64,000 nucleotides of DNA. Origin: Chthonomonas sp. GTDB lineage: Bacteria > Armatimonadota > Fimbriimonadia > Fimbriimonadales > Fimbriimonadaceae. The translations under genes were made by a program, and so were the position numbers. Positions 16,466 through 24,794 of this stretch are shown piece by piece. How positions within the stretch are numbered: the stretch's first letter is position 1; each line of letters begins with the position of its first letter. The stretch spans positions 186,001 to 250,000 of the forward strand of contig JAEURR010000003.1 of assembly GCA_016788115.1 (NCBI GenBank), given 5' to 3'. The notes beneath the pieces were generated by a model. It made no database searches. It was not told where the DNA came from and saw only the letters and a program-made list of their open reading frames with translations.

Positions 16466-17338
16466 ATGACCACTTTGAAGCTCGGCATTCCCAAAGGCAG
16501 CCTCCAAGAGGCCACGTTCGCACTCTTCCGCCGAGCAGGTTGGGACTTCAAGGTCTCCTCACGCAGCTATCAACCGGTCGTCGACGACCCCGAGATCGAG
16601 CCGATCCTCCTTCGCCCGCAAGAGATCCCGATCTACATCGCCAACAACGTCATCGACGCGGGGCTCACCGGTTACGATTGGGTCACCGACTGCGGCGTGG
16701 ACCTGCACGAGATCTGCGAACTGCGCTACAGCAAGCTGACCACCAACCCCATCCGCGTGGTGCTCGCCGTCCACAACGACTCGCCCTATCAACGGGCCGA
16801 GGACTTGGCGGGCAAGACCGTCGCCACAGAATATGTCCGCTTGACCAACCGCTTCCTCGCCGACAAGGGAACCCAGGCGCGTGTTGAGTTCAGCTGGGGC
16901 GCGTGCGAGGTCAAAGTCCCGTCGCTTGTCGACGCCATCGTCGTCAACACCGAAACCGGCAGCTCGCTCCGGGCCCACAATCTGCGCATCATCGATACGC
17001 TACTCACTTCGACCACCCGCCTTGTCTGTAGCCACTTGGCTTGGTCCGATCCCGCGAAACAGAAGAAACTGGAATCGCTGGAAATCCTCCTCACCGGCGC
17101 GATGAACGCCAGCAAGTTGGTCGGATTGAAGATGAACATCCCGACCAAGAATCAAGCAGAGATTCTTGGCCTGCTACCCGCCCTGCAAAATCCGACACTA
17201 TCGCCCCTCGCCGACCCGAACTGGATCGCCGCCGAGGTGATCTTGCCGGAATCGCAAGTGCGAGATCTGATCCCTGGGCTCAAACGAGCGGGTGCCACCG
17301 GACTGGTGGAGTACCCGCTCAACAAAGTGATCTTCTAG
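16466..17338 (+). CDS. hisG: ATP phosphoribosyltransferase (HisG, long form)
   Basis: 290 residues, matching the long HisG type that carries its own C-terminal regulatory domain and does not need HisZ. It joins ATP and PRPP in the first step of histidine synthesis. Seen: LGIPKGSLQEAT at the start, NNVIDAGLTGYDW, a PRPP-binding region EYVRLTNRFL to VEFSWGACEVK, and a C-terminal ACT-like part from about 210, with a VGLKMNIP strand. No other his gene is near. Its TAG stop overlaps the convergent serA stop by four bases (CTAG). A TACCCT hexamer lies 16 nt upstream of the ATG. Confidence 0.92.
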   Translation: MTTLKLGIPKGSLQEATFALFRRAGWDFKVSSRSYQPVVDDPEIEPILLRPQEIPIYIANNVIDAGLTGYDWVTDCGVDLHEICELRYSKLTTNPIRVVLAVHNDSPYQRAEDLAGKTVATEYVRLTNRFLADKGTQARVEFSWGACEVKVPSLVDAIVVNTETGSSLRAHNLRIIDTLLTSTTRLVCSHLAWSDPAKQKKLESLEILLTGAMNASKLVGLKMNIPTKNQAEILGLLPALQNPTLSPLADPNWIAAEVILPESQVRDLIPGLKRAGATGLVEYPLNKVIF

Positions 17339-18558
17339 ACAGTCGCCGGAACGCGCTCAATCGCAACGACGCTCGCGTCGAAGACGTTGTCGTTCGATTT
17401 GATCTGCAGCAGTGCTGCGGCTGACGGCTCGCTGTCACACGCGATCTGCGCGATCGCCGCTTGCGCCCCGCCGAGCACAATGTTCTCCATCTCCTGGACG
17501 TTCACGCTCTCATCCTTGAGCACGGCGAAGACGTGCGCCAGGACGCCCGGTCGGTCCAAGTGCCGCACGACCAGCAAGTGGGTGGCGGGCGAGCCCTGGG
17601 TGAGCACATTCACCACGTTCGGCGCGATGCCTGTTTTGCGGTACTCCTTGACGATTCGGACCGTCTCACGAGCGATCGCATCCTGCGCTTGGTCGGTGCT
17701 CGCGCCGATGTGGTGCGTGCAGTATGCGTTTGGCACTGCTTTGATCGAGCCGTTGAACTCGCCTTCGCCGGTACTCGGTTCATCGTCGAAAACGTCTAGC
17801 CCCGCGCTGATCTTGCCTGACTTGAGCGCCGCTTCGAGCGCAGCCTGGTCGACCACTTCGCATCGGCTGGTGTTGATGAAAATCGCACCGGGCTTCATCG
17901 CGTCGAAGAACTGCTTGCCGAGCAGTCCGCGAGTCTCCGGGGTGAGCGAGACGTGGACCGAGACGATGTCCGCGCTCTGCGCGACTTCAACCGGAGTGGC
18001 GGCCCGGCCAATCCCAAGTACGGCGGCGACCTCGGGGTTCATCCAGCGGCTGAAGGCGACCACGTTCATGCCGAACGCCTTGGCGCGAGGAATCATTTCT
18101 TGGCCGATCTTGCCCATGCCGATCAGACCAAGGGTGCGACCGTAAACGCCGCGTGCCTTCGAGTGGGTCTTCTTGTTCCAGCGTCCGTCGCGAAGCTCCG
18201 CCACGCAGTCAGGAATGTGGCGATCCACCGCGAGCATCAGGCCAAATGCGAGTTCGGCCACGGCTTGGGAGTTCTTGCCGGGACAGTTGGCAACGTAGAT
18301 GCCGCGGTTCGATGCGGCGGCGACGTCGATGGTGTTCACGCCTGCACCGGCCCGAATGATGAGGCCGAGCTTGGTGCCGTCGAGCATGCTCTCGTTGACC
18401 TTCGTCGAGCGGACCACAAGCACCTCTGCGCCGGTCTCGCGCAACGCTTCGCCGAGGGCGGCGTCCTTCAAATCGGGGTTGCTGATGACCTCCAGACCGA
18501 GCGCCTGGAGCCCCTCAATCCCCACCTTCTCAAACTTGTCTGCGATCAAAACCTTCAT
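17335..18558 (-). CDS. serA: D-3-phosphoglycerate dehydrogenase with ACT domain
   Basis: 407 residues. NAD-binding domain: GLIGMGKIGQEMIPRAKAFG (about 145-165). The active-site loop includes HIGAST with its His, and GIYVANCPGKNSQAVAEL precedes the nucleotide-binding domain. The C-terminal ACT domain (about 330-405; LLVVRHLDRPGVLAHVF) is the usual serine-sensing feedback site. It makes 3-phosphohydroxypyruvate in serine synthesis; 2-hydroxyacid dehydrogenases look alike, but the ACT tail favours SerA. TAAACT lies exactly 6 nt before the ATG, suggesting a leaderless transcript divergent from csoR. Confidence 0.9.
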   Translation of the reverse strand: MKVLIADKFEKVGIEGLQALGLEVISNPDLKDAALGEALRETGAEVLVVRSTKVNESMLDGTKLGLIIRAGAGVNTIDVAAASNRGIYVANCPGKNSQAVAELAFGLMLAVDRHIPDCVAELRDGRWNKKTHSKARGVYGRTLGLIGMGKIGQEMIPRAKAFGMNVVAFSRWMNPEVAAVLGIGRAATPVEVAQSADIVSVHVSLTPETRGLLGKQFFDAMKPGAIFINTSRCEVVDQAALEAALKSGKISAGLDVFDDEPSTGEGEFNGSIKAVPNAYCTHHIGASTDQAQDAIARETVRIVKEYRKTGIAPNVVNVLTQGSPATHLLVVRHLDRPGVLAHVFAVLKDESVNVQEMENIVLGGAQAAIAQIACDSEPSAAALLQIKSNDNVFDASVVAIERVPATV

Positions 18559-18564
18559 AGCTTG

Positions 18565-18570
18565 AGTTTA
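18565..18570 (-). promoter_or_regulatory. -10 hexamer TAAACT for serA
   Basis: Minus-strand TAAACT with exactly 6 nt to the serA ATG at 18558. It lies in the 67-nt divergent gap shared with csoR. Confidence 0.55.
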
Positions 18571-18600
18571 CTCGGCAGGAGGGTTCGCGAGGGCTCAGAT

Positions 18601-18616
18601 ATACCCATTGGGGTAT
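18601..18616. promoter_or_regulatory. CsoR-type operator
   Basis: ATACCCATTGGGGTAT: arms ATACCC and GGGTAT around ATTG, a perfect inverted repeat. CsoR operators have this GC-rich ATACCC/GGGTAT form. It overlaps the -10 element of csoR (TATCAT, 18614-18619), so CsoR bound there would block its own promoter. Copper-driven derepression of csoR, copZ and copA is the expected logic. Confidence 0.7.
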
Positions 18617-18619
18617 CAT
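18614..18619 (+). promoter_or_regulatory. -10 hexamer TATCAT for csoR
   Basis: TATCAT ends 6 nt before the GTG start and shares its first bases with the operator's right arm. Confidence 0.55.
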
Positions 18620-18625
18620 GGATTT

Positions 18626-18916
18626 GTGAACGACACGGAACGCCGTACGCTGGATCGCCGCCTGGCCCGAGTGGAGGGCCAGGTCCGGGGTCTTCGACGT
18701 TTGGTCGAGGAGGGGGCATACTGTTGCGATCTGCTCAACCAGATCAGCGCGGCTACGTCTGCTTTGAACCAAGTTGCGGCAGCAGTCGCGTCCAATCACA
18801 TCCAACACTGCATCGCCTCGCACCAAGACAAGGACGCCCACCCGACCGCAAAATCGATGACACAGGATGAGCTTATGGACGAACTAGAGGAAGTCCTCAG
18901 CCGACTGATGCGGTAA
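18626..18916 (+). CDS. csoR: Copper-sensing repressor, CsoR/RcnR family
   Basis: 96 residues, all helical, typical of metal-responsive CsoR/RcnR repressors. The CsoR-like Cu(I) ligand pattern Cys-His-Cys is visible: Cys in GAYCCDLLNQ, then His and Cys in NHIQHCIASH. The start RRLARVEGQVRGLRR is the family's first helix. The GTG at 18626 is the start supported by the TATCAT hexamer 6 nt upstream. The operator covers the promoter, and copZ and copA follow, so it is the copper regulator of this island. CsoR-type metal specificity over RcnR (nickel/cobalt) is inferred from the neighbours. Confidence 0.92.
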   Translation: MNDTERRTLDRRLARVEGQVRGLRRLVEEGAYCCDLLNQISAATSALNQVAAAVASNHIQHCIASHQDKDAHPTAKSMTQDELMDELEEVLSRLMR

Positions 18917-18919
18917 AAT
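18914..18919 (+). promoter_or_regulatory. -10 hexamer TAAAAT for copZ
   Basis: TAAAAT has exactly 6 nt to the copZ ATG and begins on the csoR stop codon (18914-18916). It would give copZ its own leaderless start inside the operon. Confidence 0.45.
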
Positions 18920-18925
18920 ACACTC

Positions 18926-19129
18926 ATGGGTATTAAGCTTCAAGTCTCCGGCATGAGTTGCCAGCACTGCGTCCGCGCGGTCACCGTGGCGCTTGAGTCC
19001 GTCGAAGGGGTTGAAAGCGCTGCCGTTGACCTCACCACGGCCACCGCAAACGTGGTCGGCACCGTCTCCGATCCGAGCGCGCTGATTCGTGCTCTGCAGG
19101 AGGAAGGCTACGACGCCCAACCCGCCTGA
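18926..19129 (+). CDS. copZ: Copper chaperone CopZ (HMA domain)
   Basis: 67 residues, one HMA domain with the Cu(I) site GMSCQHC near residues 9-15. Chaperones of this kind carry Cu(I) in the cytosol to the P-type ATPase. It sits between csoR and copA, and its 3' end overlaps the assigned copA start by 41 nt. The beta-alpha-beta-beta-alpha-beta order is recognisable: KLQVSGM, then a helix, ESAAVDLTTATANVV, then a helix ending GYDAQPA. Confidence 0.92.
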   Translation: MGIKLQVSGMSCQHCVRAVTVALESVEGVESAAVDLTTATANVVGTVSDPSALIRALQEEGYDAQPA

Positions 19130-21242
19130 GACCGAAGTCACGCGGCTGGCGATCCGCGGCTTGGAGTGCGCCGCCTGCGTACGCCGGGTCGAGAAGGCCC
19201 TTGCCAAACTCCCTGGAGTCCAAGAAGCCAGCGTTAATTTCGCGCTTCACGAAGCCCGGATCTCGCACGAATCGTCGCTTGATGTCGCGGCGCTCATCGG
19301 CTCTATCGAGCGGGCGGGCTACGGCGCGATGCCCGTCGAACAGGCCCCCGCGCCTAGCAAAGACCCGGTAGGCCGCCTGGTTGTCTGCGGCTTCCTCACC
19401 GCGATCATCATCGCGCTTTCAATGGCGTGGCACCCGCGGCCCGAATGGGCCAATATTGCCCTCCTGCTGTTGACCACTCCCGTCGTTTTCTACTTCGGTA
19501 GCGGCTTCTTCAAGGGGGCGTGGGCCGCACTGCGAAACCGAACCGCGACGATGGACACTCTGGTGGCCGTCGGTACAGGCGCGGCGTGGGTCGGATCGGT
19601 GGTCGCTCTCTTCACCCAGGCCGGACATCACGAGAGCAACCACATCTACTTCGAGACTGCCGCCGTCATCGTCGCGGCGATCCTCCTTGGACGGCATCTG
19701 GAACACGGCGCAAAACGGCGAATGTCGTCAGCCATGCAGATGCTGCTGAAGCTCGCGCCGGACACAGTGGTTCGGCTCGGACCGCAGGGGGATTCCGAGG
19801 TTCCCGCCGCGAGCATCGTCCTTGGCGACCTCCTCCGCGTGCGCCCCGGCGACCGGGTGGCGGTCGATGGCACCGTCCGCGAGGGCACCTCATCGGTCGA
19901 TGAGTCAAGCATCACCGGCGAGGCGATCCCCATCGCCAAGCAAGCGGGCGACCGACTCATCAGCGGCACCGTGAACCTGAACGGTAGCCTGGTGATGGAG
20001 GCTGAGCGCGTGGGGAGCGAGACCACCCTCGCGCGGATCACCAACTTCGTGGCCCGCGCCCAGGGCTCTAAGGCACCACTCCAGTCGCTGGCCGATCGGG
20101 TCGCGGCGATCTTTGTGCCCATCGTCCTCGTCATCGCGGTCATCACTTTCGCCGTGCACGCGGCGAGCGGCCAGAGTCTTCTCGGCGCGCTTAGTCCCGC
20201 CATTGCAGTGCTCATCATTGCCTGCCCTTGCGCGCTTGGGTTGGCGACCCCGACCGCGCTCGTCACGGGGATGGGGCGCGGATCGCAGTTGGGAGTGCTG
20301 ATCCGAGATGGCGAAGTGCTGGAACGAGCGGCGGCAGTGACGACCGTCGTTTTTGACAAAACTGGGACGCTCACCGAAGGGCGCGCGACCCTCGACCGGG
20401 CGCAAGTCTTCGGGCCGTGGTCCGAGACGCAGGCCCTGCAGATCGCGGCCAGCATCGAGGCGCACGGAACCCACCCGCTCGGCGTCGTCATCGGCGAAGC
20501 GGCGCAGGCTGCCCAGTTGGAACTCCTGCCCACAACCGGCGTCCACGCCACTCACGGTATCGGTATCGAAGCAACCATCGGGGGCAACACCTGGCGCATG
20601 GGGCGGCAAACCTACGCGGCACCCGAGCAGTCCGGCAGCCCGACCGGTACCCAAGTCTGGCTCAGTGACGGCATCCGAACAGCAGTCTTTGAATTCACCG
20701 ATGCGGTCAAGCCGACTTCCGCCGAGGCGATTCAGCAACTCAAGCAAATGGGTATCCGCACCGCGATGCTCACTGGCGATCGTCGCGCAGTGGCAGAACG
20801 ACTCAGTGCCGACCTCGGCATAGACGAGTTCGAGGCGGAAGTGCTCCCGACCGACAAGGGGGACGCAATCGAACGGTTCAAGCAGCACGGCCCCACGATC
20901 ATGGTGGGCGACGGAATCAACGACGCGCCTGCCCTTGCGATGGCCGATGTGGGCATCGCCATGGACTCCGGAGCCGATATTGCCATTGAATCGGCGAGCA
21001 TGACGGTACTCGGTAGCGACCCCCGCCGCGTCGTCGTCGCTATCCGGCTTGCACGCGCTACCGTCGCCACCATCAAAATGAACCTGTTCTGGGCGTTCGC
21101 CTACAACGTAGTGATGATCCCCCTCGCGGCCTGGGGCGTGCTGAACCCAATGCTGGCCGCTGCGGCCATGGCCATGAGCAGCGTCTCCGTCGTCGCTAAT
21201 TGCCTGCGCTTGCGCGGGTTTATGCGCTCGGGTAACTTCTGA
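19089..21242 (+). CDS. copA: Cu(I)-exporting P1B-type ATPase
   Basis: 717 residues. N-terminal HMA metal-binding domain with GLECAAC (C27, C30), eight expected membrane helices, actuator motif SITGEAIP (about 274-281), the CPC copper site (379-381) in IIACPCALGLATPTAL, DKTGTLTEG with phosphorylated D423, an HP motif and GDGINDAPALA. This is the CopA pattern for exporting Cu(I). The start is uncertain: the GTG at 19089 lies inside copZ in another frame, and a strong AGGAGG lies downstream at 19099-19104 with no ATG, GTG or TTG soon after. An N-terminally shorter form is possible. Confidence 0.93.
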   Translation: MLCRRKATTPNPPETEVTRLAIRGLECAACVRRVEKALAKLPGVQEASVNFALHEARISHESSLDVAALIGSIERAGYGAMPVEQAPAPSKDPVGRLVVCGFLTAIIIALSMAWHPRPEWANIALLLLTTPVVFYFGSGFFKGAWAALRNRTATMDTLVAVGTGAAWVGSVVALFTQAGHHESNHIYFETAAVIVAAILLGRHLEHGAKRRMSSAMQMLLKLAPDTVVRLGPQGDSEVPAASIVLGDLLRVRPGDRVAVDGTVREGTSSVDESSITGEAIPIAKQAGDRLISGTVNLNGSLVMEAERVGSETTLARITNFVARAQGSKAPLQSLADRVAAIFVPIVLVIAVITFAVHAASGQSLLGALSPAIAVLIIACPCALGLATPTALVTGMGRGSQLGVLIRDGEVLERAAAVTTVVFDKTGTLTEGRATLDRAQVFGPWSETQALQIAASIEAHGTHPLGVVIGEAAQAAQLELLPTTGVHATHGIGIEATIGGNTWRMGRQTYAAPEQSGSPTGTQVWLSDGIRTAVFEFTDAVKPTSAEAIQQLKQMGIRTAMLTGDRRAVAERLSADLGIDEFEAEVLPTDKGDAIERFKQHGPTIMVGDGINDAPALAMADVGIAMDSGADIAIESASMTVLGSDPRRVVVAIRLARATVATIKMNLFWAFAYNVVMIPLAAWGVLNPMLAAAAMAMSSVSVVANCLRLRGFMRSGNF

Positions 21243-21245
21243 TGC

Positions 21246-21698
21246 ATGCGAGTCTGTACCCGCTGCGGTAGGGAAAACGAGGGCGAAAACCGTTATTGTG
21301 GACGTTGTGGTTTGGACTTCACGCAGATCGTCGAACCGACCGCAAACACAGACCTCGTCGCATGTCCCAAGCATCCCCGTGAGAAGACCGCGCTCCGATG
21401 CGGCAAGTGCGACCGCCCGATCTGCACGAGGTGCACGGTCCTGAGCCCAGCGGGCACGCGGTGCACCGAGTGCTCGCGGAACCAGATTGCCTTTCGCCCG
21501 GAGACCGCGGCTCGAAGCTTCGGGCTCGAGCTCAAGCGTCTGACTCGCCTGGGCCCTATGTCGTGGTATGCCATCGCCATCGTCCTGAGCATCGGCTTCT
21601 CTGTTTTCCGAAGTTGTGGCGCACAACGGCGGGCACCTATCGTCATCGAGCAAGACTCGACCCAGTCCTCGTCTCGGATACCCGAGGACACTCGGTGA
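21246..21698 (+). CDS. Zinc-ribbon membrane-anchored protein
   Basis: 150 residues. The first 80 hold several Cys pairs: CTRCGREN...YCGRCG, a zinc ribbon, then CPKHPREKTALRCGKCDRP and CTRCTVLSPAGTRCTEC, which look like a B-box-like zinc finger. A single hydrophobic helix (about 103-120) is followed by a short polar tail. The first ribbon resembles zinc_ribbon_2/DZR proteins. It sits 3 nt behind copA, in the same direction, and its stop overlaps the crcB start (GTGA). Function not known; a metal or regulatory role next to copA is inference. Confidence 0.75.
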   Translation: MRVCTRCGRENEGENRYCGRCGLDFTQIVEPTANTDLVACPKHPREKTALRCGKCDRPICTRCTVLSPAGTRCTECSRNQIAFRPETAARSFGLELKRLTRLGPMSWYAIAIVLSIGFSVFRSCGAQRRAPIVIEQDSTQSSSRIPEDTR

Positions 21699-22078
21699 AG
21701 CCCTACTTGCTGGCAGGGGTTGGGGCGTTCTTTGGTGCGATGGGCCGACTCGGGCTCGGGGGCATGGTACTTCGCATGATGCCGAACTCCCACTTCCCTT
21801 GGGGCACCCTGACCGTCAACTTGCTCGGGTGTCTGCTGATCGGGCTCGTCGCCGGATTTGCCGAAAGAACGTCGGCTCTGAACGCCGACATGCGCGTGCT
21901 CCTGATCACCGGCGTGTTGGGAGGCTTCACCACCTTTAGCGCCTTCGGGCTGGAGTCACTAACGCTCATCAAGCGCGGCGATTGGGTGCCATTTCTGGGT
22001 TACGCGATCGGGAGTGTGACGCTTGGGGTCCTGCTCGTTTGGGCGGGCTGGATCGCGATGACACGTACCTTCGCCTGA
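21695..22078 (+). CDS. crcB: Fluoride channel CrcB/Fluc
   Basis: 127 residues, four membrane helices, the usual length for the dual-topology Fluc channels that export fluoride. Seen: GAFFGAMGRLGL early on, WGTLTVNLLGCLLIGL, and GVLGGFTTFSAFGLE, which is the Phe-box and Na+ site region. Only one copy is present, so a homodimer is expected. The GTG start at 21695 overlaps the stop of the zinc-ribbon gene by four bases. No fluoride riboswitch is seen upstream. Confidence 0.93.
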   Translation: MKPYLLAGVGAFFGAMGRLGLGGMVLRMMPNSHFPWGTLTVNLLGCLLIGLVAGFAERTSALNADMRVLLITGVLGGFTTFSAFGLESLTLIKRGDWVPFLGYAIGSVTLGVLLVWAGWIAMTRTFA

Positions 22079-22143
22079 GCTGCCGCCAGAACCCTGGTGA
22101 TCGTGCGAGGAAGGGCCGATAATCACGGGGAGACAGGGATCCT

Positions 22144-23838
22144 ATGCCCACCGACTTTGCCCAAATCGTCCTCCACTGCGCACCGGCGGACCCCAACCAG
22201 GGGTTTGTGCGTGAGGTCGTGGAGCATTGGGGCTTAATGGCGCAATGGGCGGAAACTCTTGATGAGACGGTCCTGAATGGGTGCGACGTCCTCGTTCTGT
22301 TCGGCCCCGGAACCGTCACCGAGTCGATGAACTCGGCGGTTGGCGGCTGGGTTGAGCGCGGCGGCCAGCTCCTCTGCGTCGGCTCGACGTGGGAACTTCA
22401 AAATGTCTTGGGTCTGTTGCCGTTCGAGCACGTGGCGATCGGTCGTTCGCACCTACAGCCCTTGTCTGGTGCAGCTCTTTTCTGGCCCGAAGAGGTCGGC
22501 GAGATTGCGATCGCGGGCGGCGTCCTGGCGGCCACCACTGCCTCGGAGATGCTCGCCCAATGCGGGCCAGATTTCTGCGGTTTCAGCCACCGCGTGCTGG
22601 GCCGCGGCGCGGCTTACTTCGTCGCCGGTGATCTGGGGCGCACCGTTTCGCTTTACCAGCAGGGCGTCGGCGTCGCCACCGCGGGCGTCGGTCCGAATGA
22701 CGGGACCGTCAAGTTTGGACAGGGCCCTCTGCGCGCCGAAGACGGCATCGCGCTGGACTTCAATCGCGACCGCTCGCATGCCGAGCACAACCAAGCTCCG
22801 TACTTCGGCACTCCCCACACCGATGCATTTAAAGAGCTGGTCCTGAAGTGGATCTTGCGGGCTACGGCCGAATGCGGCAAGTCGGCGGCCATCGCCTGGT
22901 ATTGGCCCGACAACGCCGAAGGCATCGCCATGATCAACGTCGAATGCGACGATTTTGACCCCGACCACGTTTTTCGGATGAAGCAGATCATGGACGTGAG
23001 CGCGGTCCCCAGCAACTGGCTGGTACCGAGTCCGGGCTATCCGCTTGAGACGTATCGCATGATCCGGCGATGGGACGATGAGGTCGGGCTTCTCTACGTC
23101 CCCGGCGAGCATTGGTCCGACGCTGCCATGCGCAGTCAGTATCTTTTGATTGGCCGTTCCAGCGGCACCCCCGCCTTGCTCACGGCGAGCATACGCGACG
23201 GAGGCTGGGAAGGGTACAACGAGTTTTACGCCATGTCGGACGGGGCCGGGGCCCGCCTGAGTGTGGCCAAAGGCGGACGTCAGCCTGGCTCAGCCGGTTT
23301 CGCGTTCGGCACCTGCCACCCGTTCTATCCCCGCAAGCGAGACGGTTCGGCATACCTGACTCTGGAACTGCCGGTGACTGTGTACGATCCTGGACACACG
23401 ACCCCGACATCCACCATGCACGCGATCTTCCGGCAGACCGCGATGCGCCACGGGTGCGCGAACGTGACGATGCAGGTCCGCATGTACCAGAACGTGCACG
23501 GACCGATCTCGATGAAGCAGGTCTTCCTGCTCGCAAAGCAGTATCGGCTTCAGTGGACGTTGCCAAACACCCTGATCCTCTTCCAGAGGGCGCGCCGCCA
23601 CCTGCAATGGACTGTCGATACTCGCGGGTCGATTACCCTCCAGAGCGACTTGGCTCTGAACAGTCTGACGCTCATGGTCACGGGCCACGAAACTCAGTGG
23701 ACGGCGAACCAGATTCGTCCGCGAAACGTGCGTGTCACGCGCTATGGGATCGATTTCACGACGGTCACCGTTGATCTCGGAGCACGCTCGCCGCTGACAC
23801 TCGCCCCCGCACGCGAGCTTGACGATCTCGCTGCCTGA
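22144..23838 (+). CDS. Unknown two-domain protein: GATase-like N-terminus, NodB-like C-terminus
   Basis: 564 residues, no signal peptide. The first 240 residues resemble the ThuA/class-I glutamine-amidotransferase-like fold seen in carbohydrate enzymes: DVLVLFGPGTVTESMN, then a strand-rich part ending near residue 235 in PHTDAFKELVLKW. The second half has AMINVECDDFDPDHVF (about residue 260), where D may mark a polysaccharide-deacetylase-like metal site, followed by an EVGLLYVPGEHW stretch. The C-terminal 130 residues look like a small beta-sandwich. I do not know the family. A GATAAT hexamer lies 21 nt upstream of the ATG. purS follows after 22 nt, but a carbohydrate role seems likelier than purine synthesis. 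Confidence 0.65.
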   Translation: MPTDFAQIVLHCAPADPNQGFVREVVEHWGLMAQWAETLDETVLNGCDVLVLFGPGTVTESMNSAVGGWVERGGQLLCVGSTWELQNVLGLLPFEHVAIGRSHLQPLSGAALFWPEEVGEIAIAGGVLAATTASEMLAQCGPDFCGFSHRVLGRGAAYFVAGDLGRTVSLYQQGVGVATAGVGPNDGTVKFGQGPLRAEDGIALDFNRDRSHAEHNQAPYFGTPHTDAFKELVLKWILRATAECGKSAAIAWYWPDNAEGIAMINVECDDFDPDHVFRMKQIMDVSAVPSNWLVPSPGYPLETYRMIRRWDDEVGLLYVPGEHWSDAAMRSQYLLIGRSSGTPALLTASIRDGGWEGYNEFYAMSDGAGARLSVAKGGRQPGSAGFAFGTCHPFYPRKRDGSAYLTLELPVTVYDPGHTTPTSTMHAIFRQTAMRHGCANVTMQVRMYQNVHGPISMKQVFLLAKQYRLQWTLPNTLILFQRARRHLQWTVDTRGSITLQSDLALNSLTLMVTGHETQWTANQIRPRNVRVTRYGIDFTTVTVDLGARSPLTLAPARELDDLAA

Positions 23839-23848
23839 ACCCGGGTGC

Positions 23849-23854
23849 CATAAT
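23849..23854 (+). promoter_or_regulatory. -10 hexamer CATAAT for purS
   Basis: CATAAT with exactly 6 nt to the purS ATG at 23861, directly behind the preceding gene's stop. Confidence 0.6.
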
Positions 23855-23860
23855 GGCGCT

Positions 23861-24097
23861 ATGGTCACCGTGCGACTGTACGTCACCCTCAAACCTTCGT
23901 TGCTCGATTCGGCGGGCCGCACCGTCGCAAGTTCGCTGCAGAAGCTCGGGTTTGCCGAAGTCGAGAACGCGCGGATCGGCAAGCTCATCGAACTGCAAGT
24001 GGAGTCGTACGACGAGGAGCGCGTGAAGTCGATGTGCCAGCAGCTCCTCGCAAACCCAGTGATCGAAGACTATTCGATGGAGGTCGTCGGCGCGTGA
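23861..24097 (+). CDS. purS: FGAM synthase subunit PurS
   Basis: 78 residues, the usual length for PurS, the small subunit that bridges PurL and PurQ in the fourth step of purine synthesis. The family start [17 protein letters not shown] and the motif [16 protein letters not shown] are clear. The ATG at 23861 is fixed by a CATAAT hexamer 6 nt upstream. It overlaps purQ by four bases (GTGA), so the two are translated together. purL is not in the window. Confidence 0.95.
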   Translation: MVTVRLYVTLKPSLLDSAGRTVASSLQKLGFAEVENARIGKLIELQVESYDEERVKSMCQQLLANPVIEDYSMEVVGA

Positions 24098-24759
24098 GAG
24101 TCGCCGTCACCAAGTTTCCCGGTTCCAACGGCGACCAAGACGCTCTCTACTCTCTCCGCGAAGACATCGGCGTCAAGGCCGAGTACGTCTGGCACGACGA
24201 CGAGTCGCTCGACGGATTCGACGCCGTCTTCGTCCCCGGCGGATTCAGCTACGGCGACTACTTGCGCTGCGGCGCGATCGCCGCGCGGTCGCACATCATG
24301 GACGCAGTGAAGCGGTTTGCCGACGACGGGCGACTCGTAATCGGCGTTTGCAACGGCTTTCAGATCCTGTGTGAGTCGGGCCTGCTGCCCGGCATCTTGG
24401 TCCAAAACGAGGATGAGCACTTCATCTGCAAAACCGTCAGTCTGGAGGCCGTCAATCGAACCTCGCCCTGGACCACCGGCGTCTCGGGCACAATCCACAT
24501 CCCTATCGCCCACGGCGAAGGCAAGTACGTGTGCGACGACGTCACCCTGGCACGACTGGAAAGCGAGAACCGAATCGCGTTCCGGTACGTCTCACCAGAG
24601 GGCAACCCGAACGGGAGCGTAGGCGACATCGCGGGCATACTCAACGAACGGGGTAACGTGCTTGGAATGATGCCGCACCCTGAGCGAGCGACGAAAGCGA
24701 TCCTCGGGAGCACGGACGGACTCCAAATACTCCGAGCTTTTACAGCCGTTTCTGTCTAA
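24094..24759 (+). CDS. purQ: FGAM synthase glutaminase subunit PurQ
   Basis: 221 residues, a class-I glutamine amidotransferase that supplies ammonia to PurL. The nucleophile elbow GVCNGFQIL (Cys near residue 88) and the His-Glu pair in MMPHPERA near the C-terminus are visible, with the oxyanion strand [13 protein letters not shown]. The GTG start overlaps the purS stop by four bases. Together with purS this is a standard purSQ pair; purL lies elsewhere. Confidence 0.95.
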   Translation: MRVAVTKFPGSNGDQDALYSLREDIGVKAEYVWHDDESLDGFDAVFVPGGFSYGDYLRCGAIAARSHIMDAVKRFADDGRLVIGVCNGFQILCESGLLPGILVQNEDEHFICKTVSLEAVNRTSPWTTGVSGTIHIPIAHGEGKYVCDDVTLARLESENRIAFRYVSPEGNPNGSVGDIAGILNERGNVLGMMPHPERATKAILGSTDGLQILRAFTAVSV

Positions 24760-24766
24760 AGCGATG

Positions 24767-24772
24767 GCATAA
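24767..24772 (+). promoter_or_regulatory. -10-like CATAAT upstream of the NlpC/P60 gene
   Basis: CATAAT lies 22 nt before the ATG at 24795, so it would give a short leader rather than a leaderless start. Only the hexamer supports it. Confidence 0.3.
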
Positions 24773-24794
24773 TCCTTCCGAAACTCTGAAGAGC

